From: an uncultured Bacteroidales bacterium
GTDB taxonomy: Bacteria; Bacteroidota; Bacteroidia; Bacteroidales; Bacteroidaceae
Assembly (NCBI GenBank): GCA_902800305.1
Contig: CADCDP010000016.1
Coordinates: forward strand, 1 to 64,000
DNA: 64,000 nt
Direction: 5' to 3'
Part shown: piece by piece, positions 1 through 9,281 of the stretch
Position numbering within the stretch: position 1 is the first letter of the stretch
Layout of the letters: every line of letters begins with the position of its first letter
The notes under the pieces: generated by a model
Databases searched by the model: none
What the model was told of the DNA's origin: nothing
What the model saw: only the letters and a program-made list of their open reading frames with translations
Program-made: the position numbers and the translations under genes

Positions 1-176
1 TTCTTCGACTGGTCGGCAATGGCACTGTCAGCCTTGCACAGCCACAGATAGGCTGAATCGGAATGTTCCCCCATCATGGCCTCGGCACGGTCGAGGATGT
101 TCAACACGGCCTTGTCGTCCGTGCAGGAGGTCAGGCACAGGAGCAACAGGATGGATATGGATAAAAAGTGCTTCAT
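1..176 (-). CDS. Lipoprotein, N-terminal part (TPR-type, partial)
   Basis: The minus strand from an ATG at 176 reads MKHFLSISILLLLCLTSC followed by a region rich in Asp, Ala and Leu, and runs off the left edge. The lipobox LTSC gives a lipid-anchored cysteine at residue 18. The stretch after it (AVLNILDRAEAMMGEHSDSA) resembles the start of the tetratricopeptide-type lipoproteins common in Bacteroidota, where a 'mmeehPDSAl' motif opens the first helix pair; that match is from family knowledge, and only 58 codons are visible. A -7 box lies about 20 bases upstream. Role unknown. Confidence 0.6.
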   Translation of the reverse strand, partial: MKHFLSISILLLLCLTSCTDDKAVLNILDRAEAMMGEHSDSAYLWLCKADSAIADQSK

Positions 177-197
177 CGTACATCTCTTTTTTGTCGG

Positions 198-228
198 CAA
201 AGGTAGTGATTTTCTTCGATACAACAAA
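198..228 (-). promoter_or_regulatory. Bacteroidota-type promoter
   Basis: On the minus strand TACCTTTG (205-198) is preceded by TTTG (228-225) at a 19-base gap, the classical -33/-7 arrangement. It would drive the lipoprotein gene at the left edge. Confidence 0.65.
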
Positions 229-315
229 ATTATCGTACCATCGTATATGGTATTCAAGCACTTCTGTTACCTCTCCCCAGCATAACCGCGAACAATACCC
301 CTACATACCTATAAT

Positions 316-430
316 ATTTGGCTTTATTACACTAATTAATTTAGCATTGTTACACAAATTGATTTAGCGTTATTATAAATTGTTATTTGGCATTGTTATA
401 AAAAGCAATTTAGCTTGATTATAAGATAGT
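316..430. repeat. Five 23-bp direct repeats, then an inverted repeat
   Basis: Five consecutive units begin exactly 23 bp apart (316, 339, 362, 385, 408). Each starts ATTTRGC and contains a TTAT/TTAC-rich half. The last unit opens a further inverted repeat: TTTAGCTTGATTATA at about 409-423 is mirrored by TATTATCAAGCTAAA at about 430-444 with one mismatch. The spacing of about two helical turns is like iterons or a multi-site operator. It lies in the 360-bp space between the left-edge lipoprotein gene and the AlbA_2 remnant; no gene is visible in this space. Confidence 0.75.
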
Positions 431-533
431 ATTATCAAGCTAAATGGGATAGTATAAACATTGCAAAATAAAATCTATAAACGAACTAAATGAAGATGAA
501 TACATTAGGTGAAGATGCTGATAGTGAAGAGCA

Positions 534-1085
534 ATGGATGGAAGTGTGTACGACAACAAGCCCTATATGCGGATAAAGAGTACTACCGTCGTCATGCCTC
601 GTGACATCTTTGAGGATCGATTGATGCGTAGCAAGACAAATCTTCATAAATGGGAAGACCAGATCTGCGAAGGCATCACAATTGCAGATTTGGAGGAACA
701 ACGTATTCGTGGTGGTGTCCGTCTCGGCGTGGAACGTGGTCGAATGGCATTCGTATGGGTTACGTTCAAGCGTACAACTATCAATGCATACAACCACACA
801 AGTTCATCCCTCAACCCCTCAACTTCAAAAAAGAATAATAAGCTTCTAAGGTTAAAGGCATTTCTCTCAATCATTGGAGAAAATGGAGCGAGCCTTAAGA
901 TGCTAATGGAAGGGATGCACCTAAGGGATAGGAAGAGCTTTGTAAACAACTACATCAATCCAAATTTGGCAGAAGGTTATATTGCGATGCTGTACCCTGA
1001 AATACCAAACCACCCAATGCAGTCATACTATCTGACCAACAAGGGCAGAGAACTTTTGAAACGAATGAGGGCGTATCAAAAGTAA
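534..1085 (+). pseudogene. Collapsed AlbA_2/RecG-like regulator remnant
   Basis: The 183-codon frame has two ends that fit one family and a middle that does not. Residues about 2-70 (GSVYDNKPYMRIKSTTVVMP, then ITIADLEEQRIRGGVRLGVERGRM) resemble the segment after the AlbA_2 domain of Bacteroidota ATP-binding transcriptional regulators. Residues about 115-180 resemble their C-terminal winged helix (ENGASLKMLMEGMHLRDRKS, NPNLAEGYIAMLYPE, YYLTNKGREL). Full-length relatives are about 450-500 residues, so the N-terminal domain and the middle are missing and the joining sequence (FVWVTFKRTTINAYNHTSSS) looks non-native. I read it as a deletion remnant. Alternatively it is a short, still-expressed fragment, since the frame is open. 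It follows the 23-bp repeat array. Confidence 0.55.
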
Positions 1086-1127
1086 CATTTTGGTACGCCC
1101 TCTTTTGTCCGCTAATGGACAGTTGTA

Positions 1128-1247
1128 ATGATGTACAATGTACATCGTAAAATGTAAAATGTATAATGTAAAATGTAAAAGGGGCTAACGCGGTGCAAGT
1201 AAGCCGCATGGCTCATCGTACATCGTACATCGTTCATCGTACATTTA
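1128..1247. repeat. Palindromic element A (core GCTAACGCGGTG)
   Basis: Left arm (1128-1182) and right arm (1212-1247) are 7-bp tandem repeats of the type AATGTAN and CATCGTA that pair imperfectly across the core at 1183-1211. The core reads GGCTAACGCGGTG, a short spacer, then AAGCCGCATGG. It lies between convergent genes, and the right arm ends exactly on the stop codon of the GH43 gene (1247-1245). A bidirectional terminator role is possible. Related elements lie at 18500, 27460, 36561 and, partly, 48363. Confidence 0.75.
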
Positions 1248-2735
1248 ATGGTTTCGGAGGTTCCACTTGGAGTTGTCGGTGGAGAAGTCGTATTCGGCGA
1301 GGGTGGGGGTGCTGTCGCCAGCGGAGTAGAGGCAGTAGCGAGTGTTGATGCCTGGACGGCCAGGGATGGCTTTGGGCATGAGGCGGAAGGTGCCATCGAT
1401 GAGCTGTTGGACGCACCAAAGCTGTTCGTCGGAGCCAGAGAAGGCTGGCACGGTGGTCAGCTCCAGATTGGCGGTGGCAGCAAGGGCACGGTCGGTGTCA
1501 GCGATGGTGATTTTGTAGTAGGGACCGCCTAAGTAGCCTCCTGCTTCGGGCACAGGGGTGAGTGTCCACCGCTGGTGGGGTCGGAACATGTAGTCGCCAG
1601 CACGAACGGAGATGTTGCCTGTAGGCCATGTGGAGAGGACATCAGCAAGGCTTTGGTTTGCGATGGGGACAGGGGGCTTTTGCTGCTCTTCGCGTCGGAA
1701 CCATGCCTGACGCTCTTGGGGCATACGCACGAAATCAACAGCCAGTTCGAGGGCATAACCTCGACGTTCGGACTCTATCTCGAAGGTGCCACCCTTGAAG
1801 CGGTCGCCAGCCACTGGCCAACCGTTTTTCCAGAGGAGGGGACGGATGCCGAGCACGGAGCGTCCGCCTTGGTCGAAGTCGGCCTCGTAGTGGCACGACA
1901 TGATTTCGACGCCTTCGTCGATGACGGTGCGGCCAAAGTGTCCGGGGCCGCACACGCGGTCGCCAGCGGCGATGACCATCTTGCCGCCACCGTGGAACAT
2001 ATCGCGACCGACATTGTCGAGGTAAGGCCCTGTGACTTTCTTGGAGCGACCTACCACGATGTTGTAGGTGGAGTTGACGCCGTCGCAACAAGTGCCGTGG
2101 GTGCCGAGCAGGTAGTACCAGCCGTCGCGGTAGAGGAGGTCGGTGGCTTCGCAGTCGATGGCGATGTCTTTCTCCTTGTTGCCTCGAACGCGCTCACCTG
2201 TCTTGGGGTCGATTTCGATGAGACGGATAGTGCCGAAGTAGGTGCCGTAGCTGACCCAGAGACGGCCTGTGGTGGGGTCGAGCAGGAGGGAGGGGTCGAT
2301 GGCATCGTTGTCTTCCATGCCGTCGGAGGCTGCCACCTCGATGGGTTCGGTGTATCGGAAGTCAGGCGACTTGGGGTCGAGGGTCTTGTTCCACATGGTG
2401 AGGATGCGACCATTGTGACCACCGCCGAGTCCGCCGCCCGTGGCTCCGTAGATGACGAGGTAGCGATTGCCTATCTTCAGCACGTCGGGGGCTGCTCCGC
2501 CACCGGGGCGTTCGGCTCCGCTGTGCCATGTCCAGCCGTCGTCGGAGATGAGTCCGCCGCCGCCTGTGCCGAAGGTGTAGTACTTGCCATCGCACTCGGC
2601 GATGGTGGAGGGGTCGTGGATGTATGGTGCGCCAACTTGCGCCCTTGCAGGGCTAAATGACAAATGACAAATGATAAATGATAAAATGAACAGCAAATGC
2701 GCCCTTTTATTCTTTCCTAATAATAGTGTTTCCAT
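1245..2735 (-). CDS. GH43 arabinanase-like glycoside hydrolase
   Basis: A 496-residue secreted enzyme, fifth and last gene of the hemicellulase operon. The N-terminus carries a hydrophobic segment (HLLFILSFIICHLSF) followed by SPARAQ, a plausible signal peptide. The five-bladed propeller is recognisable from IHDPSTIAE (general base Asp), DNDAIDPSLLLDP (pKa-modulating Asp) and DCEATDLLYRDGWYYLLGTHG (acid Glu). GH43 members of this type are arabinan endo-1,5-alpha-L-arabinosidases or arabinofuranosidases. The last 150 residues (from about VLSTWPTGNISVRAG) form an extra domain of unknown role. The signal-peptide core is encoded by a short tandem repeat related to ATTTATC. The stop codon coincides with the arm of element A. 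Confidence 0.85.
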   Translation of the reverse strand: METLLLGKNKRAHLLFILSFIICHLSFSPARAQVGAPYIHDPSTIAECDGKYYTFGTGGGGLISDDGWTWHSGAERPGGGAAPDVLKIGNRYLVIYGATGGGLGGGHNGRILTMWNKTLDPKSPDFRYTEPIEVAASDGMEDNDAIDPSLLLDPTTGRLWVSYGTYFGTIRLIEIDPKTGERVRGNKEKDIAIDCEATDLLYRDGWYYLLGTHGTCCDGVNSTYNIVVGRSKKVTGPYLDNVGRDMFHGGGKMVIAAGDRVCGPGHFGRTVIDEGVEIMSCHYEADFDQGGRSVLGIRPLLWKNGWPVAGDRFKGGTFEIESERRGYALELAVDFVRMPQERQAWFRREEQQKPPVPIANQSLADVLSTWPTGNISVRAGDYMFRPHQRWTLTPVPEAGGYLGGPYYKITIADTDRALAATANLELTTVPAFSGSDEQLWCVQQLIDGTFRLMPKAIPGRPGINTRYCLYSAGDSTPTLAEYDFSTDNSKWNLRNH

Positions 2736-2773
2736 CTCTTTATTTCTCTTATTTAATGATTATTGAGCATTTG

Positions 2774-4807
2774 TCATTTAACATTTAGGGTATAGCCCGT
2801 AACAGGGTTGCCTTTCTCATCGACGAAGCGGACGCAGAAGTCGCTCATGCCAGGGCCATTGATGACGGTACCTCGAAGGATGTTACGCCCTTTCTTGAGG
2901 GTGAGACGCTGGGACATGCCATCGTCTTCTACCATGCGGCGGTCACTGGAGAGGAGGAGTGCTTCTTCGCCATTGAGCCACCACATGGAGGCTCCGTTGG
3001 ATCCTACGGCTAAGCGCACGTCCTTGATTTCTTCAGGACAGTCGATGATGGTGACTGCCCAGTAGAGCACTCCGTAGAGTTTGCCTGTGTAGGCCTCTCC
3101 GAAGCGGAAGAGTTTGATGTTGAAGCGGTTGCTGTCGAGGCTGCGCCATGTGAGGGTCTGCTTGCCCACCTTCACCTTCTGTCCATTCTTGGGAAGGACG
3201 GTGAGCTGGTCTTTGAAGTAGGGCTGGAGGAAGTTTTCTCGGAGGTAGCTGTCGGTGAAGACGGTGTTGGAGCGGTTGGGCTTGTCGATGGGGTCGAGCA
3301 GTGTCCAACGGCGAATGAAGCCAGCACTGTCGGGGTGGGCTGGTGCTGCATTGGAAGAGACGGGGGTGAAGTATTCCTCGCGGTTCTTGAACTGCATCCA
3401 GTCGATGCTGACGGCCTTGTCCTCGCAAGTGATGCAGAGGTCGGTCACGCCCTTGGGTACGTAGAGGAGGGGTGTGGTGACCATGAGCCACTTGCCGCTG
3501 TTGTCGCGACGGAACTGGCCTTCAGTGATGACGGTCACGTTGACCTTGGCAAGGATTTTACCCTTGGCGTCGTTCTCACGCACGAAGAAGGTCGTGTTGG
3601 CGTTGGCCTTGACGTTGGCGATAAGGTAGGCATTGGACTTGAGCATGGAGAAATCGACTTGGTTGTAACGTACCCAGCTGCCTTTCTGGGGCAGGTCAAC
3701 ACTCCAGCCACGGAAAGCGTTGAGGGTGTCTAAGTAGGCGATGGTGGTGCCTGCACTCACAGAGCTGTAGCGGTCGATGTCGAGGCGATGGGTGGCATCG
3801 CTGATGCCTACACCACGGAGTGTAGGCTTCACTTCCTTGATGGTGCCGTCGGCATTGAAGGAGATGGGGTCGATGCAGACGGAGCGGTTCTTGTCGAAAC
3901 GGGGGGAGTAGTCGTTGTGGTGATAGAAGAGATACCACTGTCCTTGGTACTCCACGATGCTGTGGTGGTTTGTCCAGCAGCCGTTCTCATGCTCTGCCAT
4001 GATGATGCCCTTGAAGTCCCATGGGCCAAGAGGACTCTTCGACATGGAATAGGCCAATGTCTCGGTGGGGTTCTTGCCGCCGCTGGTGTCGCCGCGCACC
4101 CATGGGAAGGTCAGATAATACCAATCGCCGCGCTTGAAGGCAAAGGGCCCCTCCTTGAAACCTTCGGGCAGTCCTTCCATGGCTTGCCCTGCCACTTTCA
4201 TGCCTGTGGCTCCAGCGGGGGCATTGGGTGGGGGTGCCATGGTGGTGAGTTCGCCGTCCACCTCGGTCATGTTGGCTTTCAGTTTGGCACCACGGATGCC
4301 CATGCCCGACCAATAGATGTAGGCTTGTCCGTCGTCGTCGATGAGCACACAGGGGTCGATGCCCGACACACCGGCAATGGGTTCGGCTTCGGGCGTGAAG
4401 GGACCTTCGGGGTGGTCAGCGATGGCCACACCGATGGCAAAACCACGTCCGCTCTTGGGAGCGTTGGGATAGTAGAAATAGTACTTGCCGTTCTTGCAGA
4501 CACAATCGGGTGCCCACATAGAATAGGCATCGGGCTTGCCCCAAGGCACGGAGGTCTGGGAGAGTATCATGCCGTGGTCTGTCCAATCAACGAGGTTCTG
4601 GGAGCTGAACACATGGTAGTCGGCCATGCAGAACCAGTTTTGTCGTTGTCCTTCTGGAGCAGGGATGTCATGCGAGGGGTACAGATACATCTTGCCGTTG
4701 AACACACGGGCGGTGGGGTCGGCAGAGAATTGTCCGCTGATGATGGGGTTCTGTGCTGTCGCTGAGAGCGAGACACAGAGGAGGAGGGTGTTTGCGATGT
4801 GTTTCAT
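2774..4807 (-). CDS. GH43 glycosidase with CBM6-like domain
   Basis: A 677-residue secreted protein with signal peptide MKHIANTLLLCVSLSATAQ. The GH43 propeller covers roughly residues 20-330, with the expected acidic triad at FSADPTARVF, SGIDPCVLIDDDGQAY and KEGPFAFKRGDWYY. Residues about 345-480 look like a CBM6-type beta-sandwich (RYSSVSAGTTIAYLDTLNAF ... VSIDWMQF). A further C-terminal beta-rich domain of about 150 residues ends in VNGPGMSDFCVRF-like sequence and TLNVK. The likely activity is beta-xylosidase or alpha-L-arabinofuranosidase on hemicellulose side chains. It is fourth in the operon, 98 bp after the GH31 gene and 38 bp before the next GH43. Confidence 0.87.
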   Translation of the reverse strand: MKHIANTLLLCVSLSATAQNPIISGQFSADPTARVFNGKMYLYPSHDIPAPEGQRQNWFCMADYHVFSSQNLVDWTDHGMILSQTSVPWGKPDAYSMWAPDCVCKNGKYYFYYPNAPKSGRGFAIGVAIADHPEGPFTPEAEPIAGVSGIDPCVLIDDDGQAYIYWSGMGIRGAKLKANMTEVDGELTTMAPPPNAPAGATGMKVAGQAMEGLPEGFKEGPFAFKRGDWYYLTFPWVRGDTSGGKNPTETLAYSMSKSPLGPWDFKGIIMAEHENGCWTNHHSIVEYQGQWYLFYHHNDYSPRFDKNRSVCIDPISFNADGTIKEVKPTLRGVGISDATHRLDIDRYSSVSAGTTIAYLDTLNAFRGWSVDLPQKGSWVRYNQVDFSMLKSNAYLIANVKANANTTFFVRENDAKGKILAKVNVTVITEGQFRRDNSGKWLMVTTPLLYVPKGVTDLCITCEDKAVSIDWMQFKNREEYFTPVSSNAAPAHPDSAGFIRRWTLLDPIDKPNRSNTVFTDSYLRENFLQPYFKDQLTVLPKNGQKVKVGKQTLTWRSLDSNRFNIKLFRFGEAYTGKLYGVLYWAVTIIDCPEEIKDVRLAVGSNGASMWWLNGEEALLLSSDRRMVEDDGMSQRLTLKKGRNILRGTVINGPGMSDFCVRFVDEKGNPVTGYTLNVK

Positions 4808-4905
4808 ATTCCCTTTTCACTTTTTCATTTTTCACTGTTGACTTTGCCTTCTTCAGACACGACTCGGCCATTCCCAAACGAGTTGGGATGGCTCTCGCTG
4901 CTTTT

Positions 4906-7356
4906 TTAGTTGGCTTTGATTACTGTTTTTATGCGTTGCTGGGAAAAATTGCCACGAAGAGGTTGCTGCGTGAGTTGCCTTTTCTTGTCGTTCCATCGGA
5001 GGAGGACTTGACGGTAAATCCCTTTTGTATAGTCGTTGCTGACACCGTCGTCGTCGTAGAGGGTGAAGGTGGTATTTTCCCCTGGATAAATCCACACTTC
5101 GATGGGGGCATCAGGACAGTCGGCGGTGTGCTGACGGACTGGCCCTACGGGGATGATGCTTCCAGCCTTGACGAAGACGGGGATGCGAGCGGCATCGACA
5201 GGAGTGGTGACATACTGCCCACCGTCGTAGTGCTTTCCCGTGTGGTAGTCGTACCAACCCGCCTTGTTCTTAGGTAGATAGGTTCGCCACGTGGTGACGT
5301 TCGGCTCGGTGACAGGACTGATGAGCATGGACTTTCCAAACATGTACTCGTACTTCTGCTGCAAGGCTTCGGTGTCGTCGGGGAAGTCGAAGATGAGGGG
5401 GCGCATGAGCGTGGAACCTTCGAAAGTGATGGCGGCGGCATTAGAGTAGATATAGGGAAGCAGACGGTAACGCTCTTTCAAGCATTCAGCAATAATGGAC
5501 TTGGCTTCGTCGCCGTAATTCCAAGGTTCGGTGTTGCTGATGTAGCCATGCACACGCATTAAGGGGAGATAGACGCTGGTCTCTATCCAACGGAGCATCC
5601 GCTCGATGTAGTTTTTATCGGTATATTGGTTGCCTGGACGGAAGAAACCGCCAGCATCGTAAGTCCACCAAGGGAGACCTGCTGCTTGCATGCCAAGACC
5701 TGCCACAATCTGACGGCGGAGGGTTTCCCAGTCGTTGCCGACATCGCCCGACCATAAAGCCGCTCCATACCGCTGGATGCCAGGGAAGGCACAACGGGTG
5801 AGAATCATCGCACGATGACCTGCGTTGTCTTTCTGAAGTCCTTCATACACCGTCTTGTTGACCAACAGGGGATAGACGTTGCGGAAGAGTTCGCCTGGGT
5901 ACTGGCCGTTCATCACACGCCGTCCAACCAAGTCGTCGTTCTCAGGTTCGGTGGCATCCTGCCACCATGCGTCGATGCCTAAAGGAAGAAGGCGTTGGCT
6001 GAATTGCTGCCAATAGGCTTGGGCGGCCTTCGGATTGAAGAAGTCTATCCAGTCTGTGCCTGGAATATAGTAGCCGCTCTGCTCCATCTGTTTCCCCACC
6101 ACAGAATTCTTGTCAATCTTCGACCACACAGAGAGCATGAGCCGCTGGTTCATCCGATGGAGGCTGTCGGTCATCTCTCGGGGAGAAGGATAGTTGTCGG
6201 CATCGAAGGTCATGGAGTTCCAGCCGTTCTTTCCCCAGTACTGCCAGTCCTGCACGATGACATCGACGGGTAACTGCTCGTCGCGGAACCGTTTGGCCAC
6301 GGACAGCAGTTCGTCTTGGGTGTGGAAACGCTCCCGGCAATGAATATAACCCATCGCCCATTTAGGCATGAGGGGTGCATTGCCAGTCAGGTGGCGGTAG
6401 GAGGCGATAATTTCGTCGGGGGAACCGATGAACACGGTGTAATCGACACTTTGAGCCACAGGCGAACGAAAGACGGTCTTGTTCTGCACCTTGCTCCATA
6501 ATAGCACAGGCTTATCATCCTTCGTCAGTTCTGCTGTCACAGCATGACTACCCGCTGTGAGATGAACAATAGCAGAGGCCGTGGGAGGCAACCACAGGTT
6601 CTGCATCTCAATGACAGCTTGCCCGTCGATGCTGAGGTTGTGACGTCTCGCCATTGTCTGCCCCACATCGAGCAACAAAGAATAGTCGCCTTCCTCTTCC
6701 ACGTCGATAGTGGCAGCATAGATGTTGCGTTCCCGCACCTCTTGCTTGCCACCTTCGGTCGAGGTCACATTCACCACCTCGCGCTGTCCACCTGCAGCTT
6801 GCTTCTTCAAAGGCACTTGATGGTCGCAAGGGTTGAACTCAGTCAAACCATAGTTGTTCCACAAAAGGCCATAGCCTTCACTCGAAATCAGCATGGGAAC
6901 ACTGATTTGGGTGTTCACCTGAGTGAGCCGACGGGAAAGACCTCGGACATTGCTGTAGCCATCCTGAAACTGGCCAAGACCAAACTGAAACTCTCCGTCG
7001 GGGGAAGCCAACGTGAGTTGAGCCTCTTGGGTGGACATTCCTGCCACCGTCTGTGATTTCAATTGATGCTCTGTAGCGATAAGAACCGTTTTACCTTTTT
7101 TGTTCTTAATCTCCACGATGCCTTTCGTTCCATCCACCTTCACCATAAAATGTTTCGTGGCAACTTCTTCGTTTTTCACGTAAACAAATTCAGGCAGGAC
7201 TGTGGAGGGCGTTCCCTCGGAATACTGTATTCTGACGGCGTTGTCAGCTACTACCGTCACCGTTAACTGCCCTTTCCCAAAGGAATAAGACTTGGCTGAG
7301 ACAGACAGGGCAATGAGGCACAAAGAGGCCAAAAGAGCTGTGATACGATGTTTCAT
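4906..7356 (-). CDS. GH31 alpha-xylosidase/alpha-glucosidase, BoGH31A-like
   Basis: An 816-residue secreted enzyme (signal peptide ending SVSAKS). The catalytic barrel shows VIVQDWQYWGKNGWNSM, the nucleophile motif GIDAWWQDATEPE and the acid/base region LWSGDVGNDWETL, followed by a C-terminal beta-domain (FVKAGSIIPVGPV, TFTLYDDDGVSNDYTKG). Residues about 200-300 (RNIYAATIDVEEEGDYSLLL to LTAGSHAVTAELTKDD) look like a PA14-type beta-domain inserted in the N-terminal sandwich. That arrangement is known from Bacteroides ovatus BoGH31A, a xyloglucan alpha-xylosidase, so removal of xylose from xyloglucan oligosaccharides is the favoured role; alpha-glucosidase is the alternative. Only 9 bp follow the GH97 gene, so the two are surely co-transcribed. 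Confidence 0.9.
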   Translation of the reverse strand: MKHRITALLASLCLIALSVSAKSYSFGKGQLTVTVVADNAVRIQYSEGTPSTVLPEFVYVKNEEVATKHFMVKVDGTKGIVEIKNKKGKTVLIATEHQLKSQTVAGMSTQEAQLTLASPDGEFQFGLGQFQDGYSNVRGLSRRLTQVNTQISVPMLISSEGYGLLWNNYGLTEFNPCDHQVPLKKQAAGGQREVVNVTSTEGGKQEVRERNIYAATIDVEEEGDYSLLLDVGQTMARRHNLSIDGQAVIEMQNLWLPPTASAIVHLTAGSHAVTAELTKDDKPVLLWSKVQNKTVFRSPVAQSVDYTVFIGSPDEIIASYRHLTGNAPLMPKWAMGYIHCRERFHTQDELLSVAKRFRDEQLPVDVIVQDWQYWGKNGWNSMTFDADNYPSPREMTDSLHRMNQRLMLSVWSKIDKNSVVGKQMEQSGYYIPGTDWIDFFNPKAAQAYWQQFSQRLLPLGIDAWWQDATEPENDDLVGRRVMNGQYPGELFRNVYPLLVNKTVYEGLQKDNAGHRAMILTRCAFPGIQRYGAALWSGDVGNDWETLRRQIVAGLGMQAAGLPWWTYDAGGFFRPGNQYTDKNYIERMLRWIETSVYLPLMRVHGYISNTEPWNYGDEAKSIIAECLKERYRLLPYIYSNAAAITFEGSTLMRPLIFDFPDDTEALQQKYEYMFGKSMLISPVTEPNVTTWRTYLPKNKAGWYDYHTGKHYDGGQYVTTPVDAARIPVFVKAGSIIPVGPVRQHTADCPDAPIEVWIYPGENTTFTLYDDDGVSNDYTKGIYRQVLLRWNDKKRQLTQQPLRGNFSQQRIKTVIKAN

Positions 7357-7365
7357 GATTATACT

Positions 7366-9240
7366 TTATGGATTGATGACGAAAATGAAACCACCTCTTG
7401 GCTGGCAAACCACAGTGGCAGGTATTTCTTTAACGGATGTTTGCTTAATGCTCCAAGGAGCAGCCTTATCGGTAGAGTCGGCAAAGAAAGTGACGAGACC
7501 TACAGAAGGAAGCATCTTCTTCAAGTTCAATGAGATGCTCTTCACCTCGTCCGTACCGTTGATGCCAGCCACATACCATGTCTGGCCTTTGCGACGTGCG
7601 ATGGTAGCATACTCTCCCGGATAACCACCGATGAAGCGGGTTTCGTCCCATGCAGCTGGCAACTGGCTGAGGAAGTCCTGCACCTCTTTGGGCTGAGCCA
7701 AGAAGCTTTCGGGACGGTCGGCCAGATGCTGCAAGCCCGACTCAAAGAGCACCGTGAGTGCCAGTTCGTGGGCATGAGTGGTGATGTGGGGGTGTTGCGA
7801 ATCGCTGAAAGCACAAGGAGTGTAATCCATCGGGCCAATGACGTTGCGTGTGAAGGGCAAGGTGGCGTTATGAGCAGCAGCCTTATTTGTAAAAGTGGGC
7901 ACGTTGTTGTACCATTCTGCTCCATAGACACCCTCGGTGGACAGCAGGTTGGGATAGGTGCGTTGCCATCCGCGAGGAATCGTGGCTCCGTGGAAGTTCA
8001 CCAACAAGTGGTGACGGGCGGCACTCTCCATGAGGTCAAGGCAATAGTCCATGTTCATCTGGTTGTCGCCAGAGAAGAAGTCTATCTTCACACCCTTCAC
8101 CCCGATGCGCTCGCACCACTCAAACTCTTTCTCTCGGTCTTCGGGCTTGTTCAGGCGGAACTTAGGACCTGGAGCACCGTTAATCCACCCCACCGAAGAG
8201 TTGTACCAAATCATTGGTTTTACCCCCTTTGAAGTAGCGTACTTGACTGCGTCCTCCACTGTCTTGCCATCCTTCATCTCGTCCCATTCGGCATCAATCA
8301 GCACGTAGGGCAGGCGGAGCGTAGCGGCAAAGTCCACATATTTTTTAATAATATTGTAGTCGTTGGAACCGTGGTTGTAAGCCCAATAGACCCATGACAC
8401 CACGCCTGGCTCTATCCAGCTGGTGTCAGTCAAGGCACAGGGAGCCGACACGTCAGTGATGAGGGTCGATTCCACCACATCGGCCAAAGAACCCACAATG
8501 ACCACCCGCCAAGGGCTGTTCCAGTCGCCATTGAGGGTCACCTCGTTCTGGTCGGGGCACACCCGATAGTCGGTGGACACACCGTCATTATACAACGATG
8601 AAGCGCTCTGGCGACGCTGTATGTTGGCCTCGCTGATAAGGGCAAAGACATCGTTGGCGGGTTGAAGCAAAGCAGGATAACCCCAGTGACGATTCTTGCC
8701 CTCTCCCGTGGTGGTCAAAGGGAAGAAGCCTTCGTAACCCTCCGACCACTGCATCATCCATCGCTTCGTGCCTTCGGCAATGCGGTAGGTGGTCTGCTCG
8801 CCCTCTAAGCGTTCGCCGTTCAGGTTCTTGAGCTCGTAGTGGAAGGCTAAGCCATCGTTCCAGAGCAGGAACACCACACGGATTGTGTTGCCCCGTTCGT
8901 CACGATAAAGGCTGACATACTGGTTGGCTTTGTTGAGGCAGTGGCTCTTCTTGCCTGCCAGCATCTCGTAGTTGGCCTCCACTTTCCCCTCCTTCTTCAT
9001 CTCCACAAAGGTCAGGTTCTTGCCCGTTTGCGTAGTGGTGACCCCCACATCGGTGAGTGCGAGCACCTTCTGTCCGCCACAAGAGAGTTGATACTGCCCA
9101 TCTTGATATTGCAATGCAATTTTGCCATTGGGCGACTTGGCTGTAAACGCAGTTTTCCTCCCTGCTTCCCCCGCAGAGGGCGAAGCAAAGAGGAAAAGAG
9201 CGTTTGTACAAAGAACGAATAAAAAGAGAAGTTTCTTCAT
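7366..9240 (-). CDS. GH97 family, probably retaining alpha-galactosidase
   Basis: A 624-residue secreted protein. The N-terminal super-beta-sandwich begins at FTAKSPNGKIALQYQDGQY. The barrel contains VSWVYWAYNHGSNDYN, YVLIDAEWDEM, GVKGVKIDFFSGDNQ and LSTEGVYGAEWYN. GH97 splits into inverting SusB-type alpha-glucosidases with a glutamate base and retaining enzymes with an aspartate nucleophile. The Asp in VKIDFF matches the retaining group, of which the characterised member BtGH97b is an alpha-galactosidase. Second gene of the operon, 41 bp after GH5. An alpha-galactosidase next to GH5, GH31 and GH43 enzymes would fit mixed hemicellulose with galactosyl decorations. Confidence 0.88.
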   Translation of the reverse strand: MKKLLFLFVLCTNALFLFASPSAGEAGRKTAFTAKSPNGKIALQYQDGQYQLSCGGQKVLALTDVGVTTTQTGKNLTFVEMKKEGKVEANYEMLAGKKSHCLNKANQYVSLYRDERGNTIRVVFLLWNDGLAFHYELKNLNGERLEGEQTTYRIAEGTKRWMMQWSEGYEGFFPLTTTGEGKNRHWGYPALLQPANDVFALISEANIQRRQSASSLYNDGVSTDYRVCPDQNEVTLNGDWNSPWRVVIVGSLADVVESTLITDVSAPCALTDTSWIEPGVVSWVYWAYNHGSNDYNIIKKYVDFAATLRLPYVLIDAEWDEMKDGKTVEDAVKYATSKGVKPMIWYNSSVGWINGAPGPKFRLNKPEDREKEFEWCERIGVKGVKIDFFSGDNQMNMDYCLDLMESAARHHLLVNFHGATIPRGWQRTYPNLLSTEGVYGAEWYNNVPTFTNKAAAHNATLPFTRNVIGPMDYTPCAFSDSQHPHITTHAHELALTVLFESGLQHLADRPESFLAQPKEVQDFLSQLPAAWDETRFIGGYPGEYATIARRKGQTWYVAGINGTDEVKSISLNLKKMLPSVGLVTFFADSTDKAAPWSIKQTSVKEIPATVVCQPRGGFIFVINP

Positions 9241-9281
9241 GTTGGGTTGTAGGATAGGTTAGAGATTGGGTAAATCGTGCT

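Noticed and set aside
1575..2660. A 361-codon open frame on the plus strand
   Set aside because: Opposite the GH43 gene, with repetitive valine/alanine/glycine-rich sequence typical of antisense frames.
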